From: Aestuariirhabdus litorea
GTDB taxonomy: Bacteria; Pseudomonadota; Gammaproteobacteria; Pseudomonadales; Aestuariirhabdaceae
Direction of reading: 5' to 3'
Assembly: GCF_003864255.1 (NCBI RefSeq)
Contig: NZ_QWEZ01000002.1
Span: forward strand, 682,001-746,000
Length of the DNA: 64,000 bases
The position numbers were made by a program, and so were the translations under genes. The notes under the pieces are model-generated. The model ran no database searches. It had not been told where the DNA came from and was given only the letters and a program-made list of their open reading frames with translations. Shown here piece after piece: positions 31,146 through 40,013 of this stretch; the first letter of the stretch is position 1, and every line of letters starts with the position of its first letter.

Positions 31146-33407
31146 TCAGAGGAGATGAATCGGGGCGCTGTGGGCCGAGGCGGGCTCAATCCGGCCGATT
31201 ATCGCCGCCTGGGGATAACCCGCCCGCTGCAAGGCGTCGAGGCAGGCGCTGGCCTGCGCCTGCGGGACGCCCGCCAGCAGGCCCCCGGCGGTCTGGGGGT
31301 CGAACAGCAACGCAAAGGCGTGCTGGTGGCGCTGGGCGTCGTTCGCCTGCAGGGCACGTCTCAGGCGCAGGTTTTGGGGCTGCAGCGAGGAGAGGATACC
31401 AGCCGCCACCGTATCGAGGGCACCCTCGAGCAGGGGCAGGGCATCCAGTTCCAGCGCGGCGTCGACTCCCGAGGCGCGGGTCATCTCCAGCAAGTGGCCG
31501 GCAAGGCCGAAGCCGGTCAGGTCAGTGCAGGCGGTGGCACCGAAGCGCTGCAGGCACTCGGCGGCCTGCTGGTTGGAGAGCCGCATCGACTGCAGGGCGG
31601 CGTCCACCCAGCGTCCCTTGGCTTGACCGCGCATGTCGGCGGCGAACAGGGTGCCGGTGCCGATCGGCTTGGTGAGAATCAGGGCATCGCCGGGCTGCAG
31701 GCCGCTCTTGCGCCAGACCCGCTGGGGATCCACCAGGCCGTTGACCGTCAGCCCGAAAGCCAGCTCGGCCCCTTCGCTGGAGTGCCCTCCGGCCAATACC
31801 GCTCCGGTGGGCTTGAGGGTCTCCAGCGCCCCCGCCAGCAGTTCGTAGAGGGTCTCCTCCACTACCCGCTCGCGGCCGTAAGGCACCGTGGCGATAGCGA
31901 GCACCGACTGCGGCTCGGCCCCCATGGCAAAAAGGTCACCCAGGGCGTGGTTGGCGGCGATGGCCCCAAAGGTATAGGGATCGTCGATAAAGGCGCGAAA
32001 GTAATCGACGCTCTGAACCATCAGCTTACCCTCGGGCACTGCCAGCAGGGCGCAATCATCGGCACCGCTGCGGCCGATCAGTACATCGGCACGCTGTTCG
32101 TCCGGCAGGCGCTGCATCACCCGCTCGAGGACCGTAGCCCCCACCTTGGCGCCACAGCCGCCGCAGCGCATTGCCAGGCTCGATAGCTCCTTGATCGCCT
32201 GCCGGTCGGCCAGGCCGGAGGCCAGGCTCGGGGTCGCTTCGCTGGCCATGGTCGGTAGCTGGTTGAAACGGCGCATAAAGCGGCGGTCGATCCAGTCCTT
32301 GAGGGTCCATAGCGCAGCCGACTCCAGCGAGAGGGGGCCCTGGGAGGCGATGGCGTAGGGGTTGCCGGTACTGATCAGGCCGAGGAAATGTTTCTGCGGG
32401 CGGTAGGCCCGTAATGGCTTGCCACGCAGGGCTGCGCACAGGTTATGAGCCAGTATGGGTCCCTCACGTACCGCGAAGACCCCCGACTTGGGACGTGGGT
32501 CGGGCAGCGCGGCGATATCTCCGGCGGCGAAGACCGCCGGATGGGAGATCGACTGCAGCTGCTCATTGACCCGCACAAACCCGCGGGTGTCGACCGTCAG
32601 GCCGGCCTCGGCCAGCCAGTCCGGGGCGGATGCGGTGGTGACCCATATCACCGCATCGGCGGGGCGCTGGCTACCGTCGTCGAGCCATACCCGCTCCGCT
32701 TCCACCGCCACCACCCGACGCTGGGGAATAAGGGCGATGCGGCGCTCGGCGAAGATCCTTTGCAGGCGCTGTCGGACTCCCGGGTTATGGGTCGGCATGA
32801 TGCCATCGCTGTGAGTGACCAGTTCGAACCGCAGGCGGTCGGGATCGTCTCCGGCCTCGCGCAGTCGCTGTTGCAGGCGGTACTGGATGCTCAGGGCCAG
32901 CTCTACGCCACCGGCGCCACCGCCCACCACCAGTACCCGAAACGCCCCCTGGCTGGCCGCCACCCGTTCCACCAACTGTTGCCAGCGGCTCAGGAAACGG
33001 TCGATCGGCTTGGCCGCCAGGGCAAACTGCTCTACCCCGGGGATATCGAGGCTGTGAGGGCGCGAGCCGGTGTTGATGGAGAGCAGGTCGTAGCTGATGG
33101 GGGGACGGTTGGCAGCCAGCACCCGCTGGTTGGCCAGGTCGAGCCCCTCCACCGGTGCGTGGTAGAGACGGGCACCGGCGAAGCGGGCCAGGGGACCCAG
33201 GTCGATGTGACAGTCGTCGTAGTCGTAATGGCCCGCCACATAACCGGGTAGCATGCCGGAGTAGGGGGTGTGGATATCCCGTGTGACCAGGGTGATGCGC
33301 AACCCTGCCACCGGCTTCATCCCCAGCCGCTTGAGCACCTGTACGTGGGCGTGTCCGCCACCAACCAGCACCAGATCTTTCACTACCGGGGTTTGGGGGC
33401 TCATCAT
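31146..33407 (-). CDS. selD: NADH dehydrogenase-like / selenide, water dikinase (SelD) fusion
   Basis: A 753-residue fusion. Residues 1 to about 385 are an NDH-2-like FAD/NAD(P) oxidoreductase (LVGGGHAHV, VVGGGAGGVELALSIQ, AAGDIAALPDPRP). The remainder is SelD: CGGCGAK with catalytic Cys418 (Cys, not selenocysteine), SADDCALL-like acidic motif and GGHSSEGAEL. SelD makes selenophosphate from selenide and ATP; the flavoprotein half may supply reduced selenium. Start overlaps the egtD stop by ATGA. In this context it acts as SenC, feeding selenoneine synthesis. No selA, selB or tRNA-Sec nearby. Confidence 0.93.
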   Translation of the reverse strand: MMSPQTPVVKDLVLVGGGHAHVQVLKRLGMKPVAGLRITLVTRDIHTPYSGMLPGYVAGHYDYDDCHIDLGPLARFAGARLYHAPVEGLDLANQRVLAANRPPISYDLLSINTGSRPHSLDIPGVEQFALAAKPIDRFLSRWQQLVERVAASQGAFRVLVVGGGAGGVELALSIQYRLQQRLREAGDDPDRLRFELVTHSDGIMPTHNPGVRQRLQRIFAERRIALIPQRRVVAVEAERVWLDDGSQRPADAVIWVTTASAPDWLAEAGLTVDTRGFVRVNEQLQSISHPAVFAAGDIAALPDPRPKSGVFAVREGPILAHNLCAALRGKPLRAYRPQKHFLGLISTGNPYAIASQGPLSLESAALWTLKDWIDRRFMRRFNQLPTMASEATPSLASGLADRQAIKELSSLAMRCGGCGAKVGATVLERVMQRLPDEQRADVLIGRSGADDCALLAVPEGKLMVQSVDYFRAFIDDPYTFGAIAANHALGDLFAMGAEPQSVLAIATVPYGRERVVEETLYELLAGALETLKPTGAVLAGGHSSEGAELAFGLTVNGLVDPQRVWRKSGLQPGDALILTKPIGTGTLFAADMRGQAKGRWVDAALQSMRLSNQQAAECLQRFGATACTDLTGFGLAGHLLEMTRASGVDAALELDALPLLEGALDTVAAGILSSLQPQNLRLRRALQANDAQRHQHAFALLFDPQTAGGLLAGVPQAQASACLDALQRAGYPQAAIIGRIEPASAHSAPIHLL

Positions 33408-34411
33408 GATGGGGGGTAACTCCTCGTAACCTGTCCGGGGGGCGCGTCGGCGGAGGTGCTGGCTACCCGGAGCAGGTGGACGCTGAACAGCTTCGCGGGG
33501 TCACTCCAGAGCGCCTGGCCATGAAATCCCGCCTTGCCGGCCAGAGTAGCAAACTCCTCGCCACTGTACTTATAGGAGTTTTCGGTATGGATCGTCTCCC
33601 CCTCCTTAAAGTGGAAGGGGTGCCCCTCGACCACCACCTGCTGTGGCCTGAGGCTCAGCAGGTGCATCTCGATGCGGCCCGGCCCGGGGTTATAAAACGC
33701 CCGGTGCCGCCACTGCGGTAGATTGAAATTCGCCTCCAGCTCGCGGTTGATACGGGTCAGCAGGTTGAGGTTGAACGCTGCGGTGACCCCGGCGGCATCG
33801 TCGTAGGCCGCCTCCAGAATGGCGGACTCCTTTTTGAGGTCGACCCCGATCAGCAGGTAGCCCCCGGGCCCTACCAGCTCGGCGATCGCTCGTAGGAAAC
33901 GGACCGCCTCCGGCGGGTCAAAGTTGCCGATGCTGGAACCGGGGAAGAAGGCGAGGGTGGTGCCTGTGGGGGTGCTCGCCGGTAATTGCATGAGCCGGCT
34001 GTAGTCGGTGCAGGTGGCGTGGATCTCCAGCCAGGGGAAGTCCTCGGCCAGCGCGGCGGCCGACAGGCGCAGGTGGTCGCGGGAGATGTCCATAGGCACA
34101 TAGGCCAGGGGTCGCAACCCCTCAAGCAGGATGCGTACCTTTGCAAGGCTGCCACCGCCCGGCTCCACCAGCAGGCTGGTGCTCCCCACTTCGCGAGCGA
34201 TGTCAGCGGCATTGTCGCGGAGAATGCCGATCTCGGTGCGGGTGGGGTAGTACTCCGGCAGCTCGGTGATGGCCTCAAACAGGGCGGAACCGCGCTCGTC
34301 GTAAAAATATTTGGGGGCCAGGGTGGCGGGGCGCTGGCTGAGCCCGGCGATTACATCCTCGGCAAAGCGATCGATCTGGGAGTGGAGGTCGTGAAAATGA
34401 ATGCTGCTCAT
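33404..34411 (-). CDS. egtD: L-histidine N-alpha-methyltransferase (EgtD)
   Basis: A 335-residue SAM methyltransferase. Family blocks: LAPKYFYDERGSALFEAI, LPEYYPTRTE, VEPGGGSLAKVRILL and FPGSSIGNF, then HTENSYKYS near the end. It makes hercynine (N-alpha-trimethylhistidine), the precursor of ergothioneine and selenoneine, in the cytoplasm. Start 34411 fits the family start; a longer frame reaches 34639 but reads into the neighbour. It lies between the SenA-type gene (18 bp) and the SelD fusion (4-bp overlap), giving a three-gene operon. Confidence 0.93.
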   Translation of the reverse strand: MSSIHFHDLHSQIDRFAEDVIAGLSQRPATLAPKYFYDERGSALFEAITELPEYYPTRTEIGILRDNAADIAREVGSTSLLVEPGGGSLAKVRILLEGLRPLAYVPMDISRDHLRLSAAALAEDFPWLEIHATCTDYSRLMQLPASTPTGTTLAFFPGSSIGNFDPPEAVRFLRAIAELVGPGGYLLIGVDLKKESAILEAAYDDAAGVTAAFNLNLLTRINRELEANFNLPQWRHRAFYNPGPGRIEMHLLSLRPQQVVVEGHPFHFKEGETIHTENSYKYSGEEFATLAGKAGFHGQALWSDPAKLFSVHLLRVASTSADAPPGQVTRSYPPS

Positions 34412-34428
34412 ATGAAATGGTCTCGTGT

Positions 34429-35721
34429 CTACAGGGCGCAGGTGCGGAAACCGGCAAATACATCGTTGCGCTCCGGTCCGTAGTAGGTGCGCCAGCTGTT
34501 GCGGATCATGGGAGCGTGGGTTGCCCAGCCTCCACCGCGCAGTACCCGGGTGTGGCCAAACAGAGGCTGTGAGTAATCGGCATACATATCCGGAGTAAAG
34601 CCGGGATAGGGGCCAAACCGATCGGCGGTCCACTCCCACGTGTTGCCAATCATCTGGCGGCAGCCGAAGGCGCTGTCGCCGCCCGGGCAGGCATTCACAT
34701 CCACCGTTCCCAGCGCCGTACCGCCGAGGTTGGCCTGCCCAGGGGCGGGTGCAGAGTCTCCCCAGGGGAAGCGGCGCTTATGGGGAGAAAGCCCCAGACC
34801 CCCGGGGCCGGGCTCAGCGGCGGCGGCCATCTCCCACTCTACCTCGCTAGGCAGGCGCCGTTCGGCCCAGCGGCAGTAAGCCTGAGCCTCGTACCAGCAG
34901 ACGTGGATCAGGCCATGGTCCGGCAGCAGTGGCTGCCAGCGGTCAAAATGGCGCTGTTGCCAGTCGCCGCCCTGTTGCCGCCAGTAGAGCGGGTGTTCGA
35001 GACCCGTGCGCTTTCGCCAGTCCCACCCTTCATTCGACCAGTAACGGCGCTGCCGGTAGCCGCCCGCCTCCACAAAGGCGAGGTAATCGCCGTTGCTGAC
35101 CGCGGTGCGGGCGATGGCGAAGGGGGCGACCTCGACCGGGTGGGCCCATTTTTCGTTGTCGAACACGAATCCGTCCCTGGGGCTGGCCCCCAGCATAAAG
35201 AGGCCGCCGGGGATCAGTGCATCGCCCGTCGCGGCTGTACCAGGCTCGAACAGGGGGGCGGGGCCCAGGTCGGGCGTGGGGTACGCGAGGGTCTGGCGGC
35301 TGTAGGTGTAGGCTTCGTTGTGCATCGCCTGGTGGAAGAGGGCGTATTGGGCCAGGTAGTCCCGCCTGGGGTCCTCCTCCTCCGTCAGGCAGGCCAGCAC
35401 CCGTTCCTGCACCTGCTCGAGGTAGTGCAAGGTGTCGGGCAGCGAGGGTAACGGCAGATCCCAGCGCTGGTCATGGGCGATGCGGATCGAGTCGTAGAGT
35501 TGGTCGGCATCGGCGCGCAGCGGCGGCTGCCCGAGGTGGTGGCGCAATAGCCAGTATTCGTAGAAATAGGCGGCGTGGCCGATCTCCCAACGCAGGGGAT
35601 TCACAATCGGCAGGCGGGGGCCCATCATCTGTTCGGAGTTGAGCCCGGCAATCAGTTGCAGGGTACGCTGGTGAGCCTGCTGGATGAGCAGTGCGATGGT
35701 GGCGGACGTGAGTGAACTCAT
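34429..35721 (-). CDS. senA: EgtB-like nonhaem iron synthase, probable selenoneine synthase SenA
   Basis: A 430-residue protein with an N-terminal DinB-like iron domain (His49 in IGHAAYF, then HQAMHNE near 133) and a C-terminal formylglycine-enzyme-like domain (PSEVEWEMAAA, GNTWEWT, RVLRGGGWATH, R-N-S-W-R). EgtB couples hercynine to a cysteine thiol, SenA couples it to a selenosugar. The divergent neighbour is a SenB-type glycosyltransferase and SelD is in the operon, so SenA is favoured over EgtB. No egtC or egtE is present, again favouring the selenium pathway. First gene of the minus-strand operon. Confidence 0.82.
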   Translation of the reverse strand: MSSLTSATIALLIQQAHQRTLQLIAGLNSEQMMGPRLPIVNPLRWEIGHAAYFYEYWLLRHHLGQPPLRADADQLYDSIRIAHDQRWDLPLPSLPDTLHYLEQVQERVLACLTEEEDPRRDYLAQYALFHQAMHNEAYTYSRQTLAYPTPDLGPAPLFEPGTAATGDALIPGGLFMLGASPRDGFVFDNEKWAHPVEVAPFAIARTAVSNGDYLAFVEAGGYRQRRYWSNEGWDWRKRTGLEHPLYWRQQGGDWQQRHFDRWQPLLPDHGLIHVCWYEAQAYCRWAERRLPSEVEWEMAAAAEPGPGGLGLSPHKRRFPWGDSAPAPGQANLGGTALGTVDVNACPGGDSAFGCRQMIGNTWEWTADRFGPYPGFTPDMYADYSQPLFGHTRVLRGGGWATHAPMIRNSWRTYYGPERNDVFAGFRTCAL

Positions 35722-35865
35722 GGATGATCCTCGGCGCTAACCTATAAGAGCGTAGCCTAACCCGGGACCGGCGCGTGGCAGGAAACGGGAGCGGCCGGGT
35801 AGGTCGGTCGCAACATTTTGATCCATACTCAGCTACTCACCGGCCGTGAACAGAATCCTGGACCC

Positions 35866-36825
35866 ATGCGCATTATCCTGATCACCCCCGCCCCGCTGCG
35901 CTCCAGGGCGGGCAACCGCACAACAGCGGCCCGCTGGGCCCATCTATTGCGGTCCCTGGGCCACCGGGTAGAGGTGGCCACCCGCTATGAGGGGCAGGCG
36001 GCCGAGCTGATGATCGCCCTGCACGCCTGGCGCAGCGCCGACTCGGTGGTGGCGTTTCGGGCGCGTTATCCCGACCGGCCCCTGGTGGTTGCGATTACCG
36101 GTACCGATGCCTATCGCTTTATCCACAGCGATCCCGAAGTCACCCTGCGCAGCCTGGCGCTGGCCGACCGGCTGGTGGGGTTGCACGACCGCATCGCCGA
36201 GGCCTTGCCGGCGGATGTCCGCCACAAGCTGCAGGTGATCTACCAGTCGGCCGAGCCGGTCAGCCGGCGCCAGCCCTACACTCGCTATTTTCACGTGGCG
36301 GTGATGGGGCACCTGCGCGAGGAGAAGGACCCCCTGCGACCGGCGCTGGCCGCGCGCCTGCTGCCGGCCAGTAGCCATATCCAGATCCACCAGTACGGCA
36401 AGGCCCACAGTCCGGAGTGGGCGGACCAGGCGCGAGCGGAGATGGCCATCAACCCGCGCTACCACTGGCATGGTGAGTGCCCCCACTACCAGGTGCGCAG
36501 GGTCTATCAGCGCACCCACTTGCTGCTGCTGCCCTCGCGCATGGAGGGGGGCGCCAACGTGATCTCGGAGGCGGTGGTGGCCGGGGTGCCGGTGATTGCC
36601 TCGGATATCGAAGGCTCGAAGGGGCTGCTGGGGGAGTCATATCCCGGTTATTACCCGGTGGGGGACGAGAAGGCTTTGTCTACACTGCTGCTGAGGGTAG
36701 AATCCGACCCCACTTTTTACCGCTCGCTGCAGCGCGCCGGCCAGGCCATCCGCGGGCGTTTTACCCAGGCCGGTGAAGCCCGCGCCTGGCAACGCTTGCT
36801 GGGGCAGTTGGACGCTGGGGCGTAA
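35866..36825 (+). CDS. senB: Selenosugar synthase SenB (TIGR04348-type glycosyltransferase)
   Basis: A 319-residue GT-B protein starting MRIILITPAPLRSRAGN, followed by TTAARWAHLLRSLGHRV, the hallmark opening of the TIGR04348 family. Later blocks: VAVMGHLREEKDPLRPA, LLLPSRMEGGANVISEAV and VPVIASDIEGSKGLLG. SenB uses selenophosphate and a UDP-sugar to form a selenosugar, the first C-Se bond of selenoneine. It is divergent from senA by about 145 bp, so one control region can serve both. ATG 35866 matches the family start; the TTG at 35818 is less likely. Confidence 0.85.
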   Translation: MRIILITPAPLRSRAGNRTTAARWAHLLRSLGHRVEVATRYEGQAAELMIALHAWRSADSVVAFRARYPDRPLVVAITGTDAYRFIHSDPEVTLRSLALADRLVGLHDRIAEALPADVRHKLQVIYQSAEPVSRRQPYTRYFHVAVMGHLREEKDPLRPALAARLLPASSHIQIHQYGKAHSPEWADQARAEMAINPRYHWHGECPHYQVRRVYQRTHLLLLPSRMEGGANVISEAVVAGVPVIASDIEGSKGLLGESYPGYYPVGDEKALSTLLLRVESDPTFYRSLQRAGQAIRGRFTQAGEARAWQRLLGQLDAGA

Positions 36826-36855
36826 GCACTTGATAACCACCATGAGGAAGAGAGC

Positions 36856-37737
36856 ATGAAAAACGGTAAAGGGCGTGTATTGGCGGTGCTGCTGTTCTCG
36901 CTGTCGCTGCTGGGCTTCGCGGGCCCGGTCCAGAGCGCACCCAAAACCCTGGTGTTCTCGGCCATTCCCGACCAGGACCAGGCGCAGCTGGTGCAGCGCT
37001 TCAGCAAGGTGGCGGACTACCTGACCAACGCCCTGGGGGTACCGGTCAAGTACGTACCGGTCAACTCCTACGCCGCGGCGATCACCGCGTTTCGCAACGA
37101 CCAGGTGCAGCTGGCCTGGTTTGGTGGCCTCTCCGGGGTGCGCGCGCGCCTGCTGGTGCCGGGCTCCGAAGCGATCGCCCAGGGGGTGGAGGACACCGAG
37201 TTTGTCTCCTACTTTATTGCCCACAGCAGCAGCGGCCTCAAGCCCGCCGACCAGCTGCCCGCCGAGCTGGCCGATAAAACCTTTACCTTCGGCTCCAAGG
37301 GTTCCACCTCCGGTCGCCTGATGCCCGAATTCTACCTGCGCGAGGCCTTCGGCAAGGCCCCCGAGGCGCTGTTCTCCTCCGTTGGCTTCAGCGGCAACCA
37401 TTCGCGCACCATCGCCCTGGTGCAGACCGGGGCCTACCAGGTGGGCGCCACCAACTACAAGGTGTGGGAAGAGGAGCTGGCGGCTGGCAAGATCGATACC
37501 TCCAAGGTCTCCGTGATCTGGAAAACCCCCTCCTACCCCGACTACCAGTGGACCATCCGCGGTGATGTGGACGTGGTCTGGGGCGAAGGCTTCAAGGCGC
37601 GGGTCAAACAGGCGCTGTTGGATATGAAGGATCCGGAACTGCTTAATGCCTTCCCCCGCAGCGGCTTTATCGAGGCGGGCAACGGCGACTACCAGCCGAT
37701 CCTCGATACCGCCAAGAAGATCGGCCTGATCGACTGA
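36856..37737 (+). CDS. PhnD-like ABC transporter substrate-binding protein, putative selenate/selenite uptake
   Basis: A 293-residue exported protein (signal VLAVLLFSLSLLGFAGPVQS). It has the PhnD-type core (FSAIPDQDQAQLVQRFSKVADYL split from GVPVKYVPVNSYAAAI, then QLAWFGGLSGVRAR and TFGSKGSTSGRLMP). A clade of this family (TIGR04553) is tied to selenium genes and named putative selenate-binding. The neighbourhood here (senB, selD fusion) fits. It heads a three-gene ABC operon, 30 bp after senB, with GAGGAAGAG before the ATG. Confidence 0.85.
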   Translation: MKNGKGRVLAVLLFSLSLLGFAGPVQSAPKTLVFSAIPDQDQAQLVQRFSKVADYLTNALGVPVKYVPVNSYAAAITAFRNDQVQLAWFGGLSGVRARLLVPGSEAIAQGVEDTEFVSYFIAHSSSGLKPADQLPAELADKTFTFGSKGSTSGRLMPEFYLREAFGKAPEALFSSVGFSGNHSRTIALVQTGAYQVGATNYKVWEEELAAGKIDTSKVSVIWKTPSYPDYQWTIRGDVDVVWGEGFKARVKQALLDMKDPELLNAFPRSGFIEAGNGDYQPILDTAKKIGLID

Positions 37738-37757
37738 TCCCCCGGTCACCCTGTCTT

Positions 37758-38408
37758 ATGTTGACTCTCGAATCGGCAAGCGCCTCCTACCAGGACAGGG
37801 TTGCCCTCAGTGATATCAGCCTGCAGATCCCGGCGGGGCAGAAGGTGGCATTGATCGGCCGCAGCGGGGCGGGCAAGTCCACCCTGCTGAAGCTGCTGTA
37901 CGGCCAGCGCCCCGCCGATATCGCCCTGGTGCCCCAGGATTACGGTCTGGTCAGCAGCCTGTCGCTCTACCACAACGTCTACATGGGCCAGCTCGGGCGA
38001 CGCCCGCTCTGGTACAACCTGCTCAACCTGGTGAAGCCCCTGGCGCAACCGGTGGCCGAGGTGAAGGCGGTCCTGGAGCAGCTGCAGTTGGGGGACAAGC
38101 TGTTTGAACCCGTGGCCCAGCTCTCCGGCGGCCAGCAGCAGCGTGCCGCTATCGCCCGCGCGATGATGCAGGGCGGGCGTATCCTGTTTGCCGACGAGCC
38201 GGTCTCCTCACTGGACGAGCAGCAGTCCAAACTGGTGATGGCGGTACTGCGGGACCATTTCGATACCCTGGTGCTGGCGATGCACGATATCGACCTGGCG
38301 CTGGCCTACTGCGATCGCATTATCGGCCTCGACGGCGGGCGCATCACCCTCGATGCCCCCACCGCCTCGCTCAAGCGTGACGATCTGCTCGAGATCTACG
38401 GTGAGTAA
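37758..38408 (+). CDS. ABC transporter ATP-binding protein, putative selenate uptake
   Basis: A 216-residue ATPase: Walker A GRSGAGKST, Q-loop VPQDYGLV, signature LSGGQQQRAAIARAMM, Walker B ILFADEPVSSLD and the H-loop AMHDIDLAL. It is PhnC-like but short. It sits 20 bp after the binding-protein gene and overlaps the permease start by 8 bp, so it powers that transporter. Confidence 0.9.
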   Translation: MLTLESASASYQDRVALSDISLQIPAGQKVALIGRSGAGKSTLLKLLYGQRPADIALVPQDYGLVSSLSLYHNVYMGQLGRRPLWYNLLNLVKPLAQPVAEVKAVLEQLQLGDKLFEPVAQLSGGQQQRAAIARAMMQGGRILFADEPVSSLDEQQSKLVMAVLRDHFDTLVLAMHDIDLALAYCDRIIGLDGGRITLDAPTASLKRDDLLEIYGE

Positions 38409-39897
38409 CGCCCCCTATCGGCGCTCGGCGCGCTGGAAGCTGAGCTGGTGGTTTGTCGCCATCGCCGTTGGCTGTCTCCCTTTCGCCGACCTCAGCATCA
38501 CCACCTACGATCCCTGGGGGGAGCTGGGCCGCCTCTTCGGCGGGTTGCTGAACCCCTCGCTGGCGGGTATCGAAAAGCCCCTTGAGGCGCTGCTGCAAAC
38601 CCTGGCGTTTGCGATGCTGGGGGTGTCGGGGGGGGCCGCAGCGGGGTTTGTGCTGGCGCAGCTGTTCCACTGGCGCTGGGTGCGGGTGATGTGCGCTTCG
38701 CTGCGGGCGGTTCACGAGCTGTTCTGGGCACTGATCTTCCTGCAGATCTTCGGCCTGCACCCCCTCACGGGCCTGCTGGCGCTGGGGATTCCCTACGCCG
38801 CCACCTTCGCCAAGGTCTACGCCGAGATCCTGGAGGAGGGGGATCGGCGCGCCTTTGAGGCGGTGCGGCAGCGCTCGGGACCCCTGTCGGCCTTCTTCTA
38901 CGCGCGCCTACCGGATTTGTGGCAGCACTTCGTCAGTTACACCAGCTACCGGCTGGAGTGCGGGTTGCGCTCCAGCGCGGTGCTGGGGTTTGTCGGCCTG
39001 CCCACCCTGGGGTACTACCTGAGCACCGCCTTTCTGGAGGGGAACTACGCCGAGGTGTGGGCGCTGCTGATCCTCTTCTATCTGGTGATCGCAACCCTGC
39101 GCTACTGGGCGAGGCCGAAGCTGCTGCCCCTCTACTGGCTGGCGGCCCCCTTTATTATCGCCAACGACAGCAGCATCTCCCTGGGCAATGTGAGCCGTTT
39201 TTTTACCCAGGACATCGTGCCGCTGCCGCTGCGCAACGGCGAGGGTGTCATGGGACTGTGGCACTGGTTTAGCGACCTCTGGGTCAGCGATGCGCTGCCC
39301 GGTATCCTCAACACCCTGCTGCTCACCCAGATGGCACTGGTGTTGACCGGGGTGATCACGCTGCTCTGGTTTCCGCTGGTTTCGAAACTGTTTTTTGACC
39401 GCGTGGGGCGAACCCTGGGCCACCTGTTCCTGGTGGTGGTGCGCTCGACGCCGGAATATATCCTCGCTTTTATCCTGCTGGCCCTGTGGGGACCCTCGAT
39501 GCTGCCGGCGGTGGTGGCGCTGGCGCTGCACAACGGCGCCATCATCGCTCACCTGGTGGGACGCTACAGCGACTCGCTCAGGCTCAGGGCCGATAGCATA
39601 GCTGGCCTTAACCGCTACGCCTACGAGGCGGTGCCGGGGGTCTATAACCAGTTTCTGGCCTTCCTCTTTTACCGTTGGGAGATCATCCAGAGGGAGACCG
39701 CGATCCTCGGTATTCTGGGGATCACCACCCTGGGGTTTTACATCGACAGTGCGATCCAGGATATCCGCCTTGACCGCGCCATGGTGCTGATTGCCATCAC
39801 CGCGCTGCTGAATATCACTATCGATGCCCTCTCCCACCGCATCCGCTCGCGCCTGCGCCTCAGCTTCGGACTCGACGCCAGCTCGGTACGGCGTTAG
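38401..39897 (+). CDS. ABC transporter permease, tandem double PhnE-type domain
   Basis: A 498-residue membrane protein starting at GTG 38401. Two permease modules are fused: the first with VHELFWALIFLQIFG and the EAA-like LEEGDRRAFEAVRQ, the second with VRSTPEYILAFILLALWG and a late GILGITTLGFYIDSAIQ. Together they give the two half-channels a binding-protein importer needs, so no second permease gene is required. The last gene of the transporter operon. Confidence 0.88.
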   Translation: MSNAPYRRSARWKLSWWFVAIAVGCLPFADLSITTYDPWGELGRLFGGLLNPSLAGIEKPLEALLQTLAFAMLGVSGGAAAGFVLAQLFHWRWVRVMCASLRAVHELFWALIFLQIFGLHPLTGLLALGIPYAATFAKVYAEILEEGDRRAFEAVRQRSGPLSAFFYARLPDLWQHFVSYTSYRLECGLRSSAVLGFVGLPTLGYYLSTAFLEGNYAEVWALLILFYLVIATLRYWARPKLLPLYWLAAPFIIANDSSISLGNVSRFFTQDIVPLPLRNGEGVMGLWHWFSDLWVSDALPGILNTLLLTQMALVLTGVITLLWFPLVSKLFFDRVGRTLGHLFLVVVRSTPEYILAFILLALWGPSMLPAVVALALHNGAIIAHLVGRYSDSLRLRADSIAGLNRYAYEAVPGVYNQFLAFLFYRWEIIQRETAILGILGITTLGFYIDSAIQDIRLDRAMVLIAITALLNITIDALSHRIRSRLRLSFGLDASSVRR

Positions 39898-39941
39898 CCC
39901 CGGCCCCCTGTTGTAGACCCCCTTTGTGTTCCCCTTTAAGT

Positions 39942-39955
39942 CCACCTTAAGGTGG
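39942..39955. promoter_or_regulatory. Perfect 14-bp palindrome CCACCTTAAGGTGG
   Basis: Lies 45 bp after the permease stop and 58 bp before the next gene. It could be an operator for the membrane protein gene at 40014 or a weak stem. No T-tract follows, so a terminator is unlikely. Confidence 0.35.
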
Positions 39956-40013
39956 GACGTCTAGCATTCCCTCCCACAGACGATGATGTCTTGCTTATTG
40001 AGAGGGAAATAGG

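Noticed and set aside
32150-32175. Selenocysteine codon in SelD
   Set aside because: The catalytic position is a cysteine codon, and no in-frame TGA lies in the SelD half.
32445-33251. Plus-strand open frame (268 codons) opposite the SelD fusion
   Set aside because: The minus strand carries a complete two-domain enzyme; the plus-strand product has no recognisable fold.
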